Of a DNA stretch of 36,769 nt, positions 9,000-16,530 are shown piece after piece. Origin of the DNA: Segatella cerevisiae (GTDB taxonomy: Bacteria > Bacteroidota > Bacteroidia > Bacteroidales > Bacteroidaceae); the NCBI RefSeq assembly GCF_024054555.1, contig NZ_JAMXLY010000035.1, positions 1-36,769 of the forward strand. Direction: 5' to 3'. The notes beneath the pieces are model-generated. The model had not been told where the DNA came from. It made no database searches and was given only the letters and a program-made list of their open reading frames with translations. The stretch's first letter is position 1. The number at the start of each line of letters is the position of its first letter. Both the position numbers and the translations under genes were made by a program.

Positions 9000-9413
9000 T
9001 TACTTTCTGGACTGCATCCAACTTTCCAGGATGATCGTAGCAGAAACCTTATCTACCAATCCTTTATCTTCCTGACGTCTTTTCTTCCTTATGCCTCCGT
9101 CAATGATGACACGGTGTGCCATGACTGAAGTAAATATCTCATTGTAATATTCAATGGGGACAGCAGGGCATGCTTTCCCCCATCGCTTGACAAAGGCCTG
9201 TACGCGTTCCAGATTCTCACTAGGTTGTCCATTGGGCTGCATAGGTTTCCCGATGATGATGCGCTCTACTTTCTCCTTGCTGACATAATCTTTCAGGAAA
9301 TCAAATAGAGATGCGGTTGGAACAGTTGTCAACCCATTTGCGATCATCTGCAGAGGGTCCGTTACAGCCACCCCTGTCCGTTTCTTTCCATAATCAATAG
9401 ACAAAACCCTCAT
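9000..9413 (-). CDS. ruvX: RuvX/YqgF family RNase H-fold nuclease
   Basis: The 137-residue protein begins MRVLSIDYGKKRTGVAVTDP, the hallmark of YqgF, with Asp7 as the first catalytic acid. IIIGKPMQPNG and LVDKVSATIILE (Asp121) match the later conserved blocks. YqgF proteins act on structured RNA, including pre-16S rRNA 5'-end maturation, and were first predicted as Holliday-junction resolvases. The usual block DERFTS reads NEIFTS here (residues 91-96), so Asp is replaced by Asn and Arg by Ile while Glu92 is kept. The codons read AAT GAG ATA. Gene length is normal and it lies immediately upstream of def. Confidence 0.93.
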   Translation of the reverse strand: MRVLSIDYGKKRTGVAVTDPLQMIANGLTTVPTASLFDFLKDYVSKEKVERIIIGKPMQPNGQPSENLERVQAFVKRWGKACPAVPIEYYNEIFTSVMAHRVIIDGGIRKKRRQEDKGLVDKVSATIILESWMQSRK

Positions 9414-9484
9414 CTCGACATAAAACTTAACCGTCTATGAGCAAACACCATCTCAATCTTACGATTGCTTACAGACATACTAAA

Positions 9485-9512
9485 TTAAGGAAACAACTTT
9501 TTGCTTCCTTAA
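9485..9512 (-). terminator. Hairpin after the SPOR lipoprotein gene
   Basis: The arms TTAAGGAA (9485-9492) and TTCCTTAA (9505-9512) are perfectly complementary and can be extended inward by CAA/TTG after one mismatch. The hairpin lies 26 nt beyond the stop of the leftward gene at 9539. Only a short AATTTAG follows, so the terminator is of moderate quality. Confidence 0.5.
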
Positions 9513-9538
9513 AATGCTTTATAACAACAAACGTTCCC

Positions 9539-10045
9539 TTATTCCTTAAACAACAGCCATGCATCCGGATAATTACCGGCACGGAACTGGTTGCGGCTTT
9601 GCACTGCAGAGAGTTTGTCATCAAAAGTCGAAGCAATCACACGATACATGTTACGACTGGAATTGTAAGCGACTTGAGCTTGGTAACCAGCATTCTTCAA
9701 TGTATTCTGGAGACCTTCGGCATTAGCTTTCAAAGAAAAAGAACCAACTACGACGCTGAAACTCTTCAAGCCTTGTCCACTGACCACAGTCACATTCTCT
9801 TTACGGACAGTCGCATTGTCGACATTATCCATAACGGTAGTCTGATCAGCAGGTTTAGTTTGCAATGGAGTAACCACACGAGTACTGTCAGAGTCCGACT
9901 GAATCGGTTGGTTTGCCGACTGTTCAGCTTCCTGGGCTTTAGCCTTTTCGTAAGCTTTCTTATAAGCACTCTCACTGGATTTACAACTCGTCAGTGCCAT
10001 AGCTGCGAAAAGTCCGGCACATAAAACCATATACTTCTTCTTCAT
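9539..10045 (-). CDS. SPOR-domain lipoprotein
   Basis: The 168-residue protein has a lipoprotein signal peptide with lipobox LTSC (Cys21), so it is predicted to be lipid-anchored. A Gln/Ala/Ser-rich linker follows (about 25-90), then a SPOR domain (about 93-167) beginning KSFSVVVGSFSLKANAEGL and ending YPDAWLLF. SPOR domains bind denuded glycan strands of peptidoglycan, often at the division septum. It is transcribed divergently from the YtxH/holin cassette and carries its own promoter. A role in cell-wall remodelling or division is inference from the domain. Confidence 0.9.
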   Translation of the reverse strand: MKKKYMVLCAGLFAAMALTSCKSSESAYKKAYEKAKAQEAEQSANQPIQSDSDSTRVVTPLQTKPADQTTVMDNVDNATVRKENVTVVSGQGLKSFSVVVGSFSLKANAEGLQNTLKNAGYQAQVAYNSSRNMYRVIASTFDDKLSAVQSRNQFRAGNYPDAWLLFKE

Positions 10046-10057
10046 GATCTATATAAA

Positions 10058-10090
10058 AAAAGTTAGAAATTCAATGTGCGAATTTACAAA
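10058..10090 (-). promoter_or_regulatory. Promoter for the SPOR lipoprotein gene
   Basis: The minus strand reads TTTG (10090-10087), a 21-nt spacer and TAACTTTT (10065-10058), which differs from TAnnTTTG only in its last base. Distance to the ATG is 12 nt. Confidence 0.45.
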
Positions 10091-10179
10091 ATTCTACCCA
10101 TATATCCTGTAATTACCCGAATAAAGTTTGTTAAATCAAGTTTTTACAACATAATTAACGAAAAATTAAGATTCTGATA

Positions 10180-10211
10180 TTTGGTAATTCCATTCTTTTT
10201 ACCTATCTTTG
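10180..10211 (+). promoter_or_regulatory. Perfect sigma-ABfr-type promoter for the YtxH cassette
   Basis: TTTG (10180-10183), a 20-nt spacer and TATCTTTG (10204-10211) match the Bacteroidetes consensus exactly. Transcription would start near 10217, about 40 nt before the chosen ATG. Confidence 0.8.
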
Positions 10212-10257
10212 CCCTATTGACAAAAACAATTAGTTGAATCATAAAAAATTAAAGAAA

Positions 10258-10473
10258 ATGAAAGCATTAGGTTACATTGGAGCATTTTTAGGTGGCGCAA
10301 TCGCCGGAGCAGCATTAGGTCTCGTATTTGCTCCTGAGACCGGCAAGGACACTCGCACAAAAGTTTCTGACGCAGTAGATGGCTTCTGCAAGAAGCATGA
10401 CATCAAACTGAGCAGGAAGGACAAGGACGATCTCGTAGATGACATTCAGGACGCTACACCTGAAGAAGTATAA
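10258..10473 (+). CDS. YtxH-like small membrane protein
   Basis: The 71-residue protein begins MKALGYIGAFLGGAIAGAAL, a single Gly/Ala-rich membrane helix, then LVFAPETGKDTRTK, the typical YtxH motif, and a charged cytosolic tail. YtxH-like proteins are small and poorly characterised, and are often linked to envelope stress. I chose ATG 10258, with an AAAGAAA stretch in front, over an in-frame TTG at 10234 that would add eight polar residues before the helix. It is the first of three closely packed genes. Confidence 0.8.
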   Translation: MKALGYIGAFLGGAIAGAALGLVFAPETGKDTRTKVSDAVDGFCKKHDIKLSRKDKDDLVDDIQDATPEEV

Positions 10474-10477
10474 AGAA

Positions 10478-10831
10478 ATGATGTTCAGTAACGATAAAAA
10501 CATAGAAACCATCGGGCAACTGATTGAGGCCTTAAAGCATGATATCGGACTTCGTGCCGAATACATGAAGTTCGATGTCATTGATAAGGTGGTCAGAATC
10601 CTAACGACAATGTGGGTTACCCTATTGATTTCGGGTATTCTCATCTTGCTACTGATCAGTTTGTCATTAGCCGCAGGTTTTGCAATAGCTTCAGCTATAG
10701 GGAGTACCCCTCTGGCCTTTTGCATTATTGCAGGTATCTATCTTCTATTGTTACTTTTGGTCATCATCTTCCGTCACAGGTGGATAGAACGCCCATTAGT
10801 CCGTTTTCTGGCCAGTCTTCTGCTACAGTAA
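10478..10831 (+). CDS. Phage holin family-like membrane protein (Phage_holin_3_6 type)
   Basis: The 117-residue protein starts at ATG 10478 (MMFSNDKNIETIGQLIEAL), 4 nt after the YtxH stop. An amphipathic N-terminal helix (about 1-45) is followed by two hydrophobic segments, one around TTMWVTLLISGILILLLISL and the other around FCIIAGIYLLLLLLVIIF, with a basic tail. This is the layout of the PF07332 family. Despite its name, that family is usually chromosomal and unrelated to lysis. There is no other phage gene nearby. The tight spacing suggests it works with its two neighbours at the membrane; the role is unknown. Confidence 0.75.
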   Translation: MMFSNDKNIETIGQLIEALKHDIGLRAEYMKFDVIDKVVRILTTMWVTLLISGILILLLISLSLAAGFAIASAIGSTPLAFCIIAGIYLLLLLLVIIFRHRWIERPLVRFLASLLLQ

Positions 10832-10839
10832 TAAATTAA

Positions 10840-11109
10840 ATGATAAATATATTTCATATGGATCATTCAAAAGTTGTTTACAAGACATTGGCTGATATCC
10901 GTTTCAGAAAAGAACTACTAAAAAATGACATTCTGAAAGACGATCATCGGATTGAAGGGTTATGGAACGATCTTTTTCACCAGCCTGAAGCCTTTAAGAA
11001 AGGTGCCACGCCTTCCAAGCGTCTCCATGGTCTCATGAGCATTGGTACAGGCGCGGTTGACGGGATCATTTTAGGATGGAAACTTTATCGGAAATTCAAG
11101 AAAAAATAG
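10840..11109 (+). CDS. Small conserved-type hypothetical protein of the YtxH cassette
   Basis: The 89-residue protein is charged in its first two thirds (DIRFRKELLKNDILKDDHRI), with a Gly-rich weakly hydrophobic segment near the end (SIGTGAVDGIILGWKLYRKF). I do not recognise a named domain. It begins 8 nt after the holin-like gene, so it is very likely the third gene of the same operon. A second in-frame ATG at 10858 gives an 83-residue product and cannot be excluded. The C-terminal segment could be membrane-associated. Confidence 0.7.
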   Translation: MINIFHMDHSKVVYKTLADIRFRKELLKNDILKDDHRIEGLWNDLFHQPEAFKKGATPSKRLHGLMSIGTGAVDGIILGWKLYRKFKKK

Positions 11110-11320
11110 GAATTTCCTCTAAAGATTCTCTTCTATCATCATTTTATCTGGTATTCTCTTAGACCTTTATATTCGATCTTCAGGTGGAAAAATCATTTCC
11201 CTGTCCTGAAGTTGGATAGATCGCAGAATAATTTTCTTCTTAGGAGCAATTGGAGGAGTTGCGTCTTTTGCGACTTCATCAACTATTCCATGTCTTTTTG
11301 TTTCTACCTATAGCCAGTCG
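11110..11320. other. Convergent intergenic stretch with a start-less open frame
   Basis: This lies between the YtxH cassette and the MBL gene. On the minus strand a frame of about 46 codons runs from a TAG near 11304 to a TAA near 11171, with a protein-like product (containing VDEVAKDATPPIAPKKKIIL and ending FPPEDRI), but it has no ATG, GTG or TTG in a useful position. It may be a gene remnant or chance. No clear terminator is visible. Confidence 0.25.
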
Positions 11321-12094
11321 CTATACGTCAAATGAGAGACCGTCATATCCCAGTTGTACACCTTCAGGTAAGCGTTTGTTGGCAACCTTATGCAACCCTA
11401 TCTTATGGGTCACATGAATAAGGTAAGTCCGCCTTGCTCCCATCCTCCGGGATGCAGCGATGGCGTCAGCAACGAGTTGGTGGCTGTGGTGAGGGACTGT
11501 CCATCTCAGGGCGTTGATAGCCAGCGTATCCACATTCTGCAGATAACGGTATTCTTCATCCTCCATACGTTTCATGTCCGTGATATAGACAAAGGGACCG
11601 AAGCGAAATCCGAGGATAGCCATCTTATCGTGCATGACCCGAACCGGCAGGACATCAATATCTCCTATCCTGAACTTTTCATGCGGTCTGATCTCATGCA
11701 TTCTCAGTTCCGGGGCGCCGGGATACAACTGTGAAGGATCGGAAGGAAAACAATACGGCATCGTCTGGTGCAGATGCTCATCCACAAATTTCTCACAATA
11801 GACATCCAGACCGTTGAAGCGATGGCAGAAAGGTCTCAGGTCATCCAGTCCCCCCACATGATCATAGTGGATGTGTGTAATCAGCAAACCGTCTATTTTT
11901 CTGAAAGGGACTTTCAAGAGTTGTTCGCGTATGTCCGGTCCTGCATCTATCAGAATCCGCGTGGACTCTGTCTCTACGAGCGCAGCCGTCCTCAGGCGAT
12001 GGTCATGAGGATCAGTGCTTCGGCACACTTCACAATTGCACCCGAGTGCAGGTACGCCCCCCGATGTTCCTGTTCCTAAAAGTGTCACTCTCAT
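11321..12094 (-). CDS. MBL-fold metallohydrolase, PhnP-like
   Basis: The 257-residue protein begins MRVTLLGTGTSGGVPALGC and has the metal-binding motif THIHYDHVGGLDDLR (HxHxDH) near residues 74-88. Later His residues (VMHDK, ALRWTVPHHSH, LIHVTHK) complete the site. The CNCEVCRS pair near residues 19-24 resembles the extra zinc site of PhnP. Relatives hydrolyse phosphodiesters such as cyclic nucleotides or ribose 1,2-cyclic phosphate; the true substrate is unknown, and no phn genes are nearby. Its ATG overlaps the murB TGA by 4 nt (ATGA), so it is translationally coupled to murB. Confidence 0.88.
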   Translation of the reverse strand: MRVTLLGTGTSGGVPALGCNCEVCRSTDPHDHRLRTAALVETESTRILIDAGPDIREQLLKVPFRKIDGLLITHIHYDHVGGLDDLRPFCHRFNGLDVYCEKFVDEHLHQTMPYCFPSDPSQLYPGAPELRMHEIRPHEKFRIGDIDVLPVRVMHDKMAILGFRFGPFVYITDMKRMEDEEYRYLQNVDTLAINALRWTVPHHSHQLVADAIAASRRMGARRTYLIHVTHKIGLHKVANKRLPEGVQLGYDGLSFDV

Positions 12095-13143
12095 TTAATA
12101 TTCACCTCCGGATGTATCAAAATGCCAAACTTCGCATCCACGTCATGCTGGATGGTCTTGCAGAGTGCCAGGACTTCTGCGCCTGTAGCACCCCCGTGAT
12201 TGACCAGGACCAATGCCTGTTTATCGTATACGCCTACTCTTCCGAGACTCTTGCCTCGCCATCCACAGCGGTCGATCATCCAACCTGCCGGGACCTTTAC
12301 TGTCAAGACTGTTCCATCAGACTGACGGAGAGGGACAGGGAGACGGAAGAAAGGCATATCAGGATACAAAGCCTGGAGTTGCTTGAATTTCTCTTCCGTC
12401 ACCATAGGGTTCATGAAGAAACTTCCGGCATTCCCCATCACCTGAGGATCAGGGAGTTTGGCTCTTCTGATGGCAATGATCACCTGTCTCATTTGAGATG
12501 CCGTAGGCTCAGTGATGCCTTTGGTCTCCAGTTCCCTTCTGATGCTGCCATAATCCAGTTTCGGTGTAAAAGTCCGCGTCAGGCGATACGTGACGGCCGT
12601 GATGACATAATGATCCCGCCATTCATGTTTGAATTTGCTTTGCCGATAGCCGTATCGGCAAGCTGCATTCGAAAACCGGACCCGGCGGGCCGTGCTTATT
12701 TCCACAGCTTCCACCTCAGTGATTAGCTCACTGGCTTCCGCTCCATAGGCACCGATGTTCTGAATAGCCGAAGCCCCTACCTCTCCCGGTATGAGTGAAA
12801 GATTCTCAGCGCCGTGGTAACCGAGTTGGACCGCATAGTCCACCACCTCATCAAAAGTTGTCCCAGCCCAGCACCTCAGGAATACGCCGTCAGGATCGTC
12901 AGGGCGACTGAAGACAGTCACCTCGAAACGGTTCTCAGGAGTAACCACAGTACCGGGATAGTCACCTGTAAGCAAGAGATTGCTTCCCCCGCCCAAGAGC
13001 AGATAAGGATCTTCCGTTCCGGAAAGATCCCGCGCTATCTGACAAGCCTCATCAGCAGAACTGAATTCCAGCAACCGTCGGCAATGAACATCAATGCCGA
13101 AAGTATTATGAGTCAAAAGACTCGCATTCTCAATATCTTTCAT
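12091..13143 (-). CDS. murB: UDP-N-acetylenolpyruvoylglucosamine reductase
   Basis: The 350-residue flavoprotein reduces UDP-GlcNAc-enolpyruvate to UDP-MurNAc in peptidoglycan precursor synthesis. The FAD-binding segment LLLGGGSNLLLTGDY lies near residues 47-61. SAIQNIGAYGAE, CRYGYRQSKFK, GNAGSFFMNPMV (Ser proton donor) and the terminal HPEVNIK (Glu) are the active-site blocks of E. coli-type (type I) MurB. Length agrees with that type. It lies 43 nt after the DUF4348 gene and overlaps the MBL gene, suggesting a three-gene operon. Confidence 0.95.
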   Translation of the reverse strand: MKDIENASLLTHNTFGIDVHCRRLLEFSSADEACQIARDLSGTEDPYLLLGGGSNLLLTGDYPGTVVTPENRFEVTVFSRPDDPDGVFLRCWAGTTFDEVVDYAVQLGYHGAENLSLIPGEVGASAIQNIGAYGAEASELITEVEAVEISTARRVRFSNAACRYGYRQSKFKHEWRDHYVITAVTYRLTRTFTPKLDYGSIRRELETKGITEPTASQMRQVIIAIRRAKLPDPQVMGNAGSFFMNPMVTEEKFKQLQALYPDMPFFRLPVPLRQSDGTVLTVKVPAGWMIDRCGWRGKSLGRVGVYDKQALVLVNHGGATGAEVLALCKTIQHDVDAKFGILIHPEVNIK

Positions 13144-13186
13144 GAATTTATCTTCTGAATAGATCTCACCTCTACCGCACCAGCGT

Positions 13187-14038
13187 TTAAATGCTCATTC
13201 TCATCAGCATCCAGCGTCCGCCGATCCTACGGAAAGTAAATTCCTGTTCGAGGCCATTGGCGATTCCCCGGATGACAAAGATCTTATGATTGCTTTCCGT
13301 ATACTTCTGCCCGTAGATGATATTATAGATCATCCCCTGGGGAAATTTCGGAGCAAAAGCCGGCCACTGTTCCGGAATAATATCACCGGTGATCGTAGAA
13401 AAATCGTTATCTGGATCCGGACCTTCAAACTTCACCGGATTATGGATGTGCTGATTCTGAAAGGCACTGTCAGCGGCAAAGACCGAATAGAATTTCAGGA
13501 ATGAGGCGTTGGTATTCTTATGCAAATGATCAAAATTGAGGGATGTCATCATCCACTTTCCATTGATCCGATTGAAGAAATACTGCTTGACCATCCGCTT
13601 TCTGAAATAGATTTTCTCTATGATGACACGACGGATTGTCGTATCCTTAGGCAACTCCATTTGCCGGGCATTGTCAAATATCAGCGTATAAAAATCCTGC
13701 CTCATGAAGAAATGATCCAGTTTCCAATGGGCCGGATCTATTTTCCCAATGAGTTTGCCGTAACGATAGACTTTCAACGGGAAGGCAATACGCTTGAATT
13801 GGGTCTTTCTGGACGCTGCGAAATTGAAGATGAAATCATCGAACAATTCGTCTGCTGCCTTCGGCATAGGCGTCGCAGCGATCAATTGCTCGGCAGAATC
13901 CTCTCCGACAGTATCTTTGGAAAGCGTATCGATATTGGTAGAATCTGCCTGTGCATCCTTCTTTCCGGAACAGCCCGAAACAGTAAAGCCCAGTACCCCT
14001 ACCAGAACAACAATAAACACAAATAAAAGCTTTCTCAT
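13187..14038 (-). CDS. DUF4348-type lipoprotein
   Basis: The 283-residue protein has a lipoprotein signal peptide (MRKLLFVFIVVLVGVLGFTV then SGC), followed by an Asp/Ser-rich linker. The body (about 65-280) contains ADELFDDFIFNFAASRKTQ, FPLKVYRYGKLIGKIDPAHW and FTFRRIGGRWMLMRM, which I associate with the Bacteroidetes-specific DUF4348 family. Function is unknown; an envelope role is inferred from the anchor and from murB downstream. I start at ATG 14038 rather than an in-frame TTG at 14053, because ATG places the basic residues directly before the hydrophobic core. Confidence 0.8.
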   Translation of the reverse strand: MRKLLFVFIVVLVGVLGFTVSGCSGKKDAQADSTNIDTLSKDTVGEDSAEQLIAATPMPKAADELFDDFIFNFAASRKTQFKRIAFPLKVYRYGKLIGKIDPAHWKLDHFFMRQDFYTLIFDNARQMELPKDTTIRRVIIEKIYFRKRMVKQYFFNRINGKWMMTSLNFDHLHKNTNASFLKFYSVFAADSAFQNQHIHNPVKFEGPDPDNDFSTITGDIIPEQWPAFAPKFPQGMIYNIIYGQKYTESNHKIFVIRGIANGLEQEFTFRRIGGRWMLMRMSI

Positions 14039-14065
14039 AATTCTAACATACAACGATAATCACGG

Positions 14066-14073
14066 CAAATTTA
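14066..14073 (-). promoter_or_regulatory. -7 promoter element (TAAATTTG) for DUF4348-murB-MBL
   Basis: The minus strand reads TAAATTTG, matching TAnnTTTG, 27 nt before the chosen ATG at 14038. No TTTG is seen at the -33 position. Confidence 0.5.
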
Positions 14074-14146
14074 CATATTTTCCCTTTAATAGCGTACATT
14101 ATTAGAGAAATTCTTTTTCACCATTCTCTATTTCCGATTTATTTCT

Positions 14147-14154
14147 TATCTTTG
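14147..14154 (+). promoter_or_regulatory. -7 promoter element (TATCTTTG) for pheS
   Basis: TATCTTTG matches TAnnTTTG perfectly, 28 nt before the pheS ATG; a recognisable -33 TTTG is absent. The predicted leader of about 22 nt is too short for an attenuator of the kind known for pheST in enterobacteria. Confidence 0.6.
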
Positions 14155-14182
14155 CATTTAATAAAAAAATTCATACAGCATC

Positions 14183-15223
14183 ATGATACTGGACAAGATA
14201 GAAACACTTCTCAAGGAAGTAAACAGTCTTTCAGCCAAGAATATGGAAGACGTTGAACAACTCAGACGGAAATATCTGAGCAAGAAAGGTGAAATCAGTG
14301 CGCTGATGGGTGATTTCCGAAACGTCGCCACAGACCAGAAACGTGCCGTCGGCATCAAACTCAATGAGTTGAAAAAGGCCGCTACTGACAAGATCACCAG
14401 TCTGCGCAACCAAATGGAAGAAGCCGGTGCAACCAATGACGATATTGATCTGACGCGCAGCGCTTATCCGATCAGGTTAGGCTCTCGCCATCCGCTGACG
14501 GTAGTCAAGAACGAGATCATAGACATCTTCGACAGAATGGGGTTTGTCCTCGCTGACGGTCCTGAGATAGATGATGACCTTCATGTCTTCACGAAGTTGA
14601 ACTTTGCTGCTGACCATCCCGCACGTGATATGCAGGACACTTTCTTCATCGAACAGAGTGATCCCAATGATGTGACGAAGAATGTCCTTCTCCGGTCTCA
14701 CACCTCAGGTGACCAGGCCCACTATATGGAAGAGCATCAGCCGCCCTTCCGCATCCTCTGTCCCGGGCGTGTCTACCGCAATGAAGCAATCAGTGCAAGG
14801 GCACACTGTTTCTTCCACCAGGTAGAAGGTCTGTATGTCGACAAAGGCGTCAGTTTCACAGACTTGAAGCAGGTTCTCCTCACTTTTGCCCGTGAGATGT
14901 TCGGCGCAGACACCAAGATACGTCTCCGTCCAAGTTATTTCCCCTTCACAGAGCCAAGCGCCGAAATGGATATCAGTTGTAATATCTGTGGCGGCAAGGG
15001 CTGTGCCTTCTGCAAGCATACCGGTTGGGTGGAAATCCTCGGTTGCGGAATGGTCGATCCCAATGTCTTGGAAGCAGGCGGCATAGACAGCAAAGTCTAC
15101 ACCGGTTATGCCTTTGGAATGGGTGTCGAGAGAATCGCCAACCTGAAATACAGGGTCAGCGACCTCCGGATGTTCTCGGAGAACGACCTCAATTTCCTGA
15201 AAGAATTTGAGAGCGTCTATTAA
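14183..15223 (+). CDS. pheS: Phenylalanyl-tRNA synthetase alpha chain
   Basis: The 346-residue protein has an N-terminal coiled coil (about 1-85), then the class II catalytic domain. Visible blocks are LRSHTSGDQAHYM, FRILCPGRVYRNEAISARAH (motif 2 region), FHQVEGLYVDKGVSF and GYAFGMGVERIANLKY (motif 3). A CNICGGKGCAFCKHTGW insertion gives a four-Cys zinc-ribbon-like cluster near residues 258-274, within the ILGCGM region. PheS forms the alpha2beta2 enzyme with PheT, which is not in this window, so the two subunits are unlinked here. It meets sdaA tail to tail with a single base between the stop codons. Confidence 0.97.
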   Translation: MILDKIETLLKEVNSLSAKNMEDVEQLRRKYLSKKGEISALMGDFRNVATDQKRAVGIKLNELKKAATDKITSLRNQMEEAGATNDDIDLTRSAYPIRLGSRHPLTVVKNEIIDIFDRMGFVLADGPEIDDDLHVFTKLNFAADHPARDMQDTFFIEQSDPNDVTKNVLLRSHTSGDQAHYMEEHQPPFRILCPGRVYRNEAISARAHCFFHQVEGLYVDKGVSFTDLKQVLLTFAREMFGADTKIRLRPSYFPFTEPSAEMDISCNICGGKGCAFCKHTGWVEILGCGMVDPNVLEAGGIDSKVYTGYAFGMGVERIANLKYRVSDLRMFSENDLNFLKEFESVY

Positions 15224-15224
15224 A

Positions 15225-16463
15225 TCAGTTATTATGTTTACCTGAAGGGCAATTGTCTTTCAGGTATTCCTTTGCTAATCCACCTTCAGATGTTTCCTTG
15301 TACAAAGAGGGGATATCATGTCCCGTCAGTTTCATGACATGCACGACGTGATCGAATGATACGCGGTGTTTGCCGTCAGAGAAAGAAGCGTACAACTGGG
15401 CATCGAGGGCACGGGCTGCGGCAAATGCATTCCGCTCAATACAGGGAATCTGGACTAAGCCACAGACAGGGTCACAAGTCATCCCGAGGTGGTGCTCAAG
15501 TCCCATCTCCGCAGCATATTCGATCTGGTCTGGACTCCCTCCGAAGAGTTGGCAGCCTGCAGCCGAAGCCATGGCACACGCCACTCCCACTTCACCCTGA
15601 CACCCGACGTCAGCACCGGAGATAGAGGCGTTCTTCTTGACAAGATTCCCTATCAACCCTGCAGTCGCCAGAGCGTGCAAGATTCTGATTTCAGAAAAGG
15701 CATGTGATTTATAACAGTGATAGAGCACTGCCGGCAGTACACCGCAAGCACCGCAAGTCGGCGCAGTGACAATCGTTCCCCCCGAAGCATTCTCTTCACT
15801 CACGGCCAACGCATAGGCGAAGACCATTCCACGGCTTTGCAGAGAAGGTTTGTAACCACTTGCCTTGATATAATAATTGGCAGCTTTACGCGTAAGATTC
15901 AACGGTCCAGGGAGAACACCTTCGTGGTTCAGCCCTCTCTCCACTGCATCCTGCATCACCTGCCAGACCTGCCGAAGATAATCCCAAATATCAGCATCCT
16001 CACATTGCTGGACATATTCCCAATAGCTTCTTCCATTCCTGTCACACCACTCCAGAATCTCCGTCAGATTATTCATCGAGTAGATCTCCTTCGTTTTGAA
16101 AGGATCATCTCCGCCCTTCCCTTCTGACAGAGCACCGCCACCGATACTGTAGACAGTCCAGTCATCCAGCACCTTGCCTTCGAGGTCGTGGGCGATGTAC
16201 TCCATCCCATTAGGATGGAATGGCAGGAATTTACGGGGTTGCCAGACGATCTTCACCGGTGCCACGGCACCCAGCACTTCCTCGATGACCTTGTCTGTCA
16301 TATGCCCCCTGCCTGTCGCGGCGAGACTGCCATACAAGATCACTTCGAAATCGGCAGCATCAGGATGACGCTTCAAAAAAAACTGTGCCGCCTTCTGCGG
16401 ACCCATCGTATGACTAGAAGAAGGTCCTTTACCTATTCTATATAATTCCCTTAAAGATTCCAT
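15225..16463 (-). CDS. sdaA: L-serine ammonia-lyase (serine dehydratase), single chain
   Basis: The 412-residue enzyme converts L-serine to pyruvate and ammonia with an oxygen-sensitive 4Fe-4S cluster. The beta domain carries GPSSSHTMGPQKAA near the N-terminus. The alpha domain carries APTCGACGVLPAVLYH and MTCDPVCGLVQIPCIERNA, which contain cluster Cys residues. I start at ATG 16463, because AAAGG lies 7 nt upstream as a ribosome-binding site; an in-frame GTG at 16469 would overlap that site. It follows the pantothenate kinase gene in the same direction with a 67-nt gap. Confidence 0.94.
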   Translation of the reverse strand: MESLRELYRIGKGPSSSHTMGPQKAAQFFLKRHPDAADFEVILYGSLAATGRGHMTDKVIEEVLGAVAPVKIVWQPRKFLPFHPNGMEYIAHDLEGKVLDDWTVYSIGGGALSEGKGGDDPFKTKEIYSMNNLTEILEWCDRNGRSYWEYVQQCEDADIWDYLRQVWQVMQDAVERGLNHEGVLPGPLNLTRKAANYYIKASGYKPSLQSRGMVFAYALAVSEENASGGTIVTAPTCGACGVLPAVLYHCYKSHAFSEIRILHALATAGLIGNLVKKNASISGADVGCQGEVGVACAMASAAGCQLFGGSPDQIEYAAEMGLEHHLGMTCDPVCGLVQIPCIERNAFAAARALDAQLYASFSDGKHRVSFDHVVHVMKLTGHDIPSLYKETSEGGLAKEYLKDNCPSGKHNN

Positions 16464-16530
16464 ATTCACCTTTCATTTTTCAATACCGTACCAACACCAA
16501 ACCGACAGAACCAGACGTCACGCCTCCAAA

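Noticed and set aside
8407..9021. Longer start for peptide deformylase
   Set aside because: It overlaps ruvX and adds 17 residues before the conserved family start.
10478..10831. Holin-like gene as evidence for a prophage
   Set aside because: No other phage genes nearby; this family is common in bacterial chromosomes with YtxH-type neighbours.
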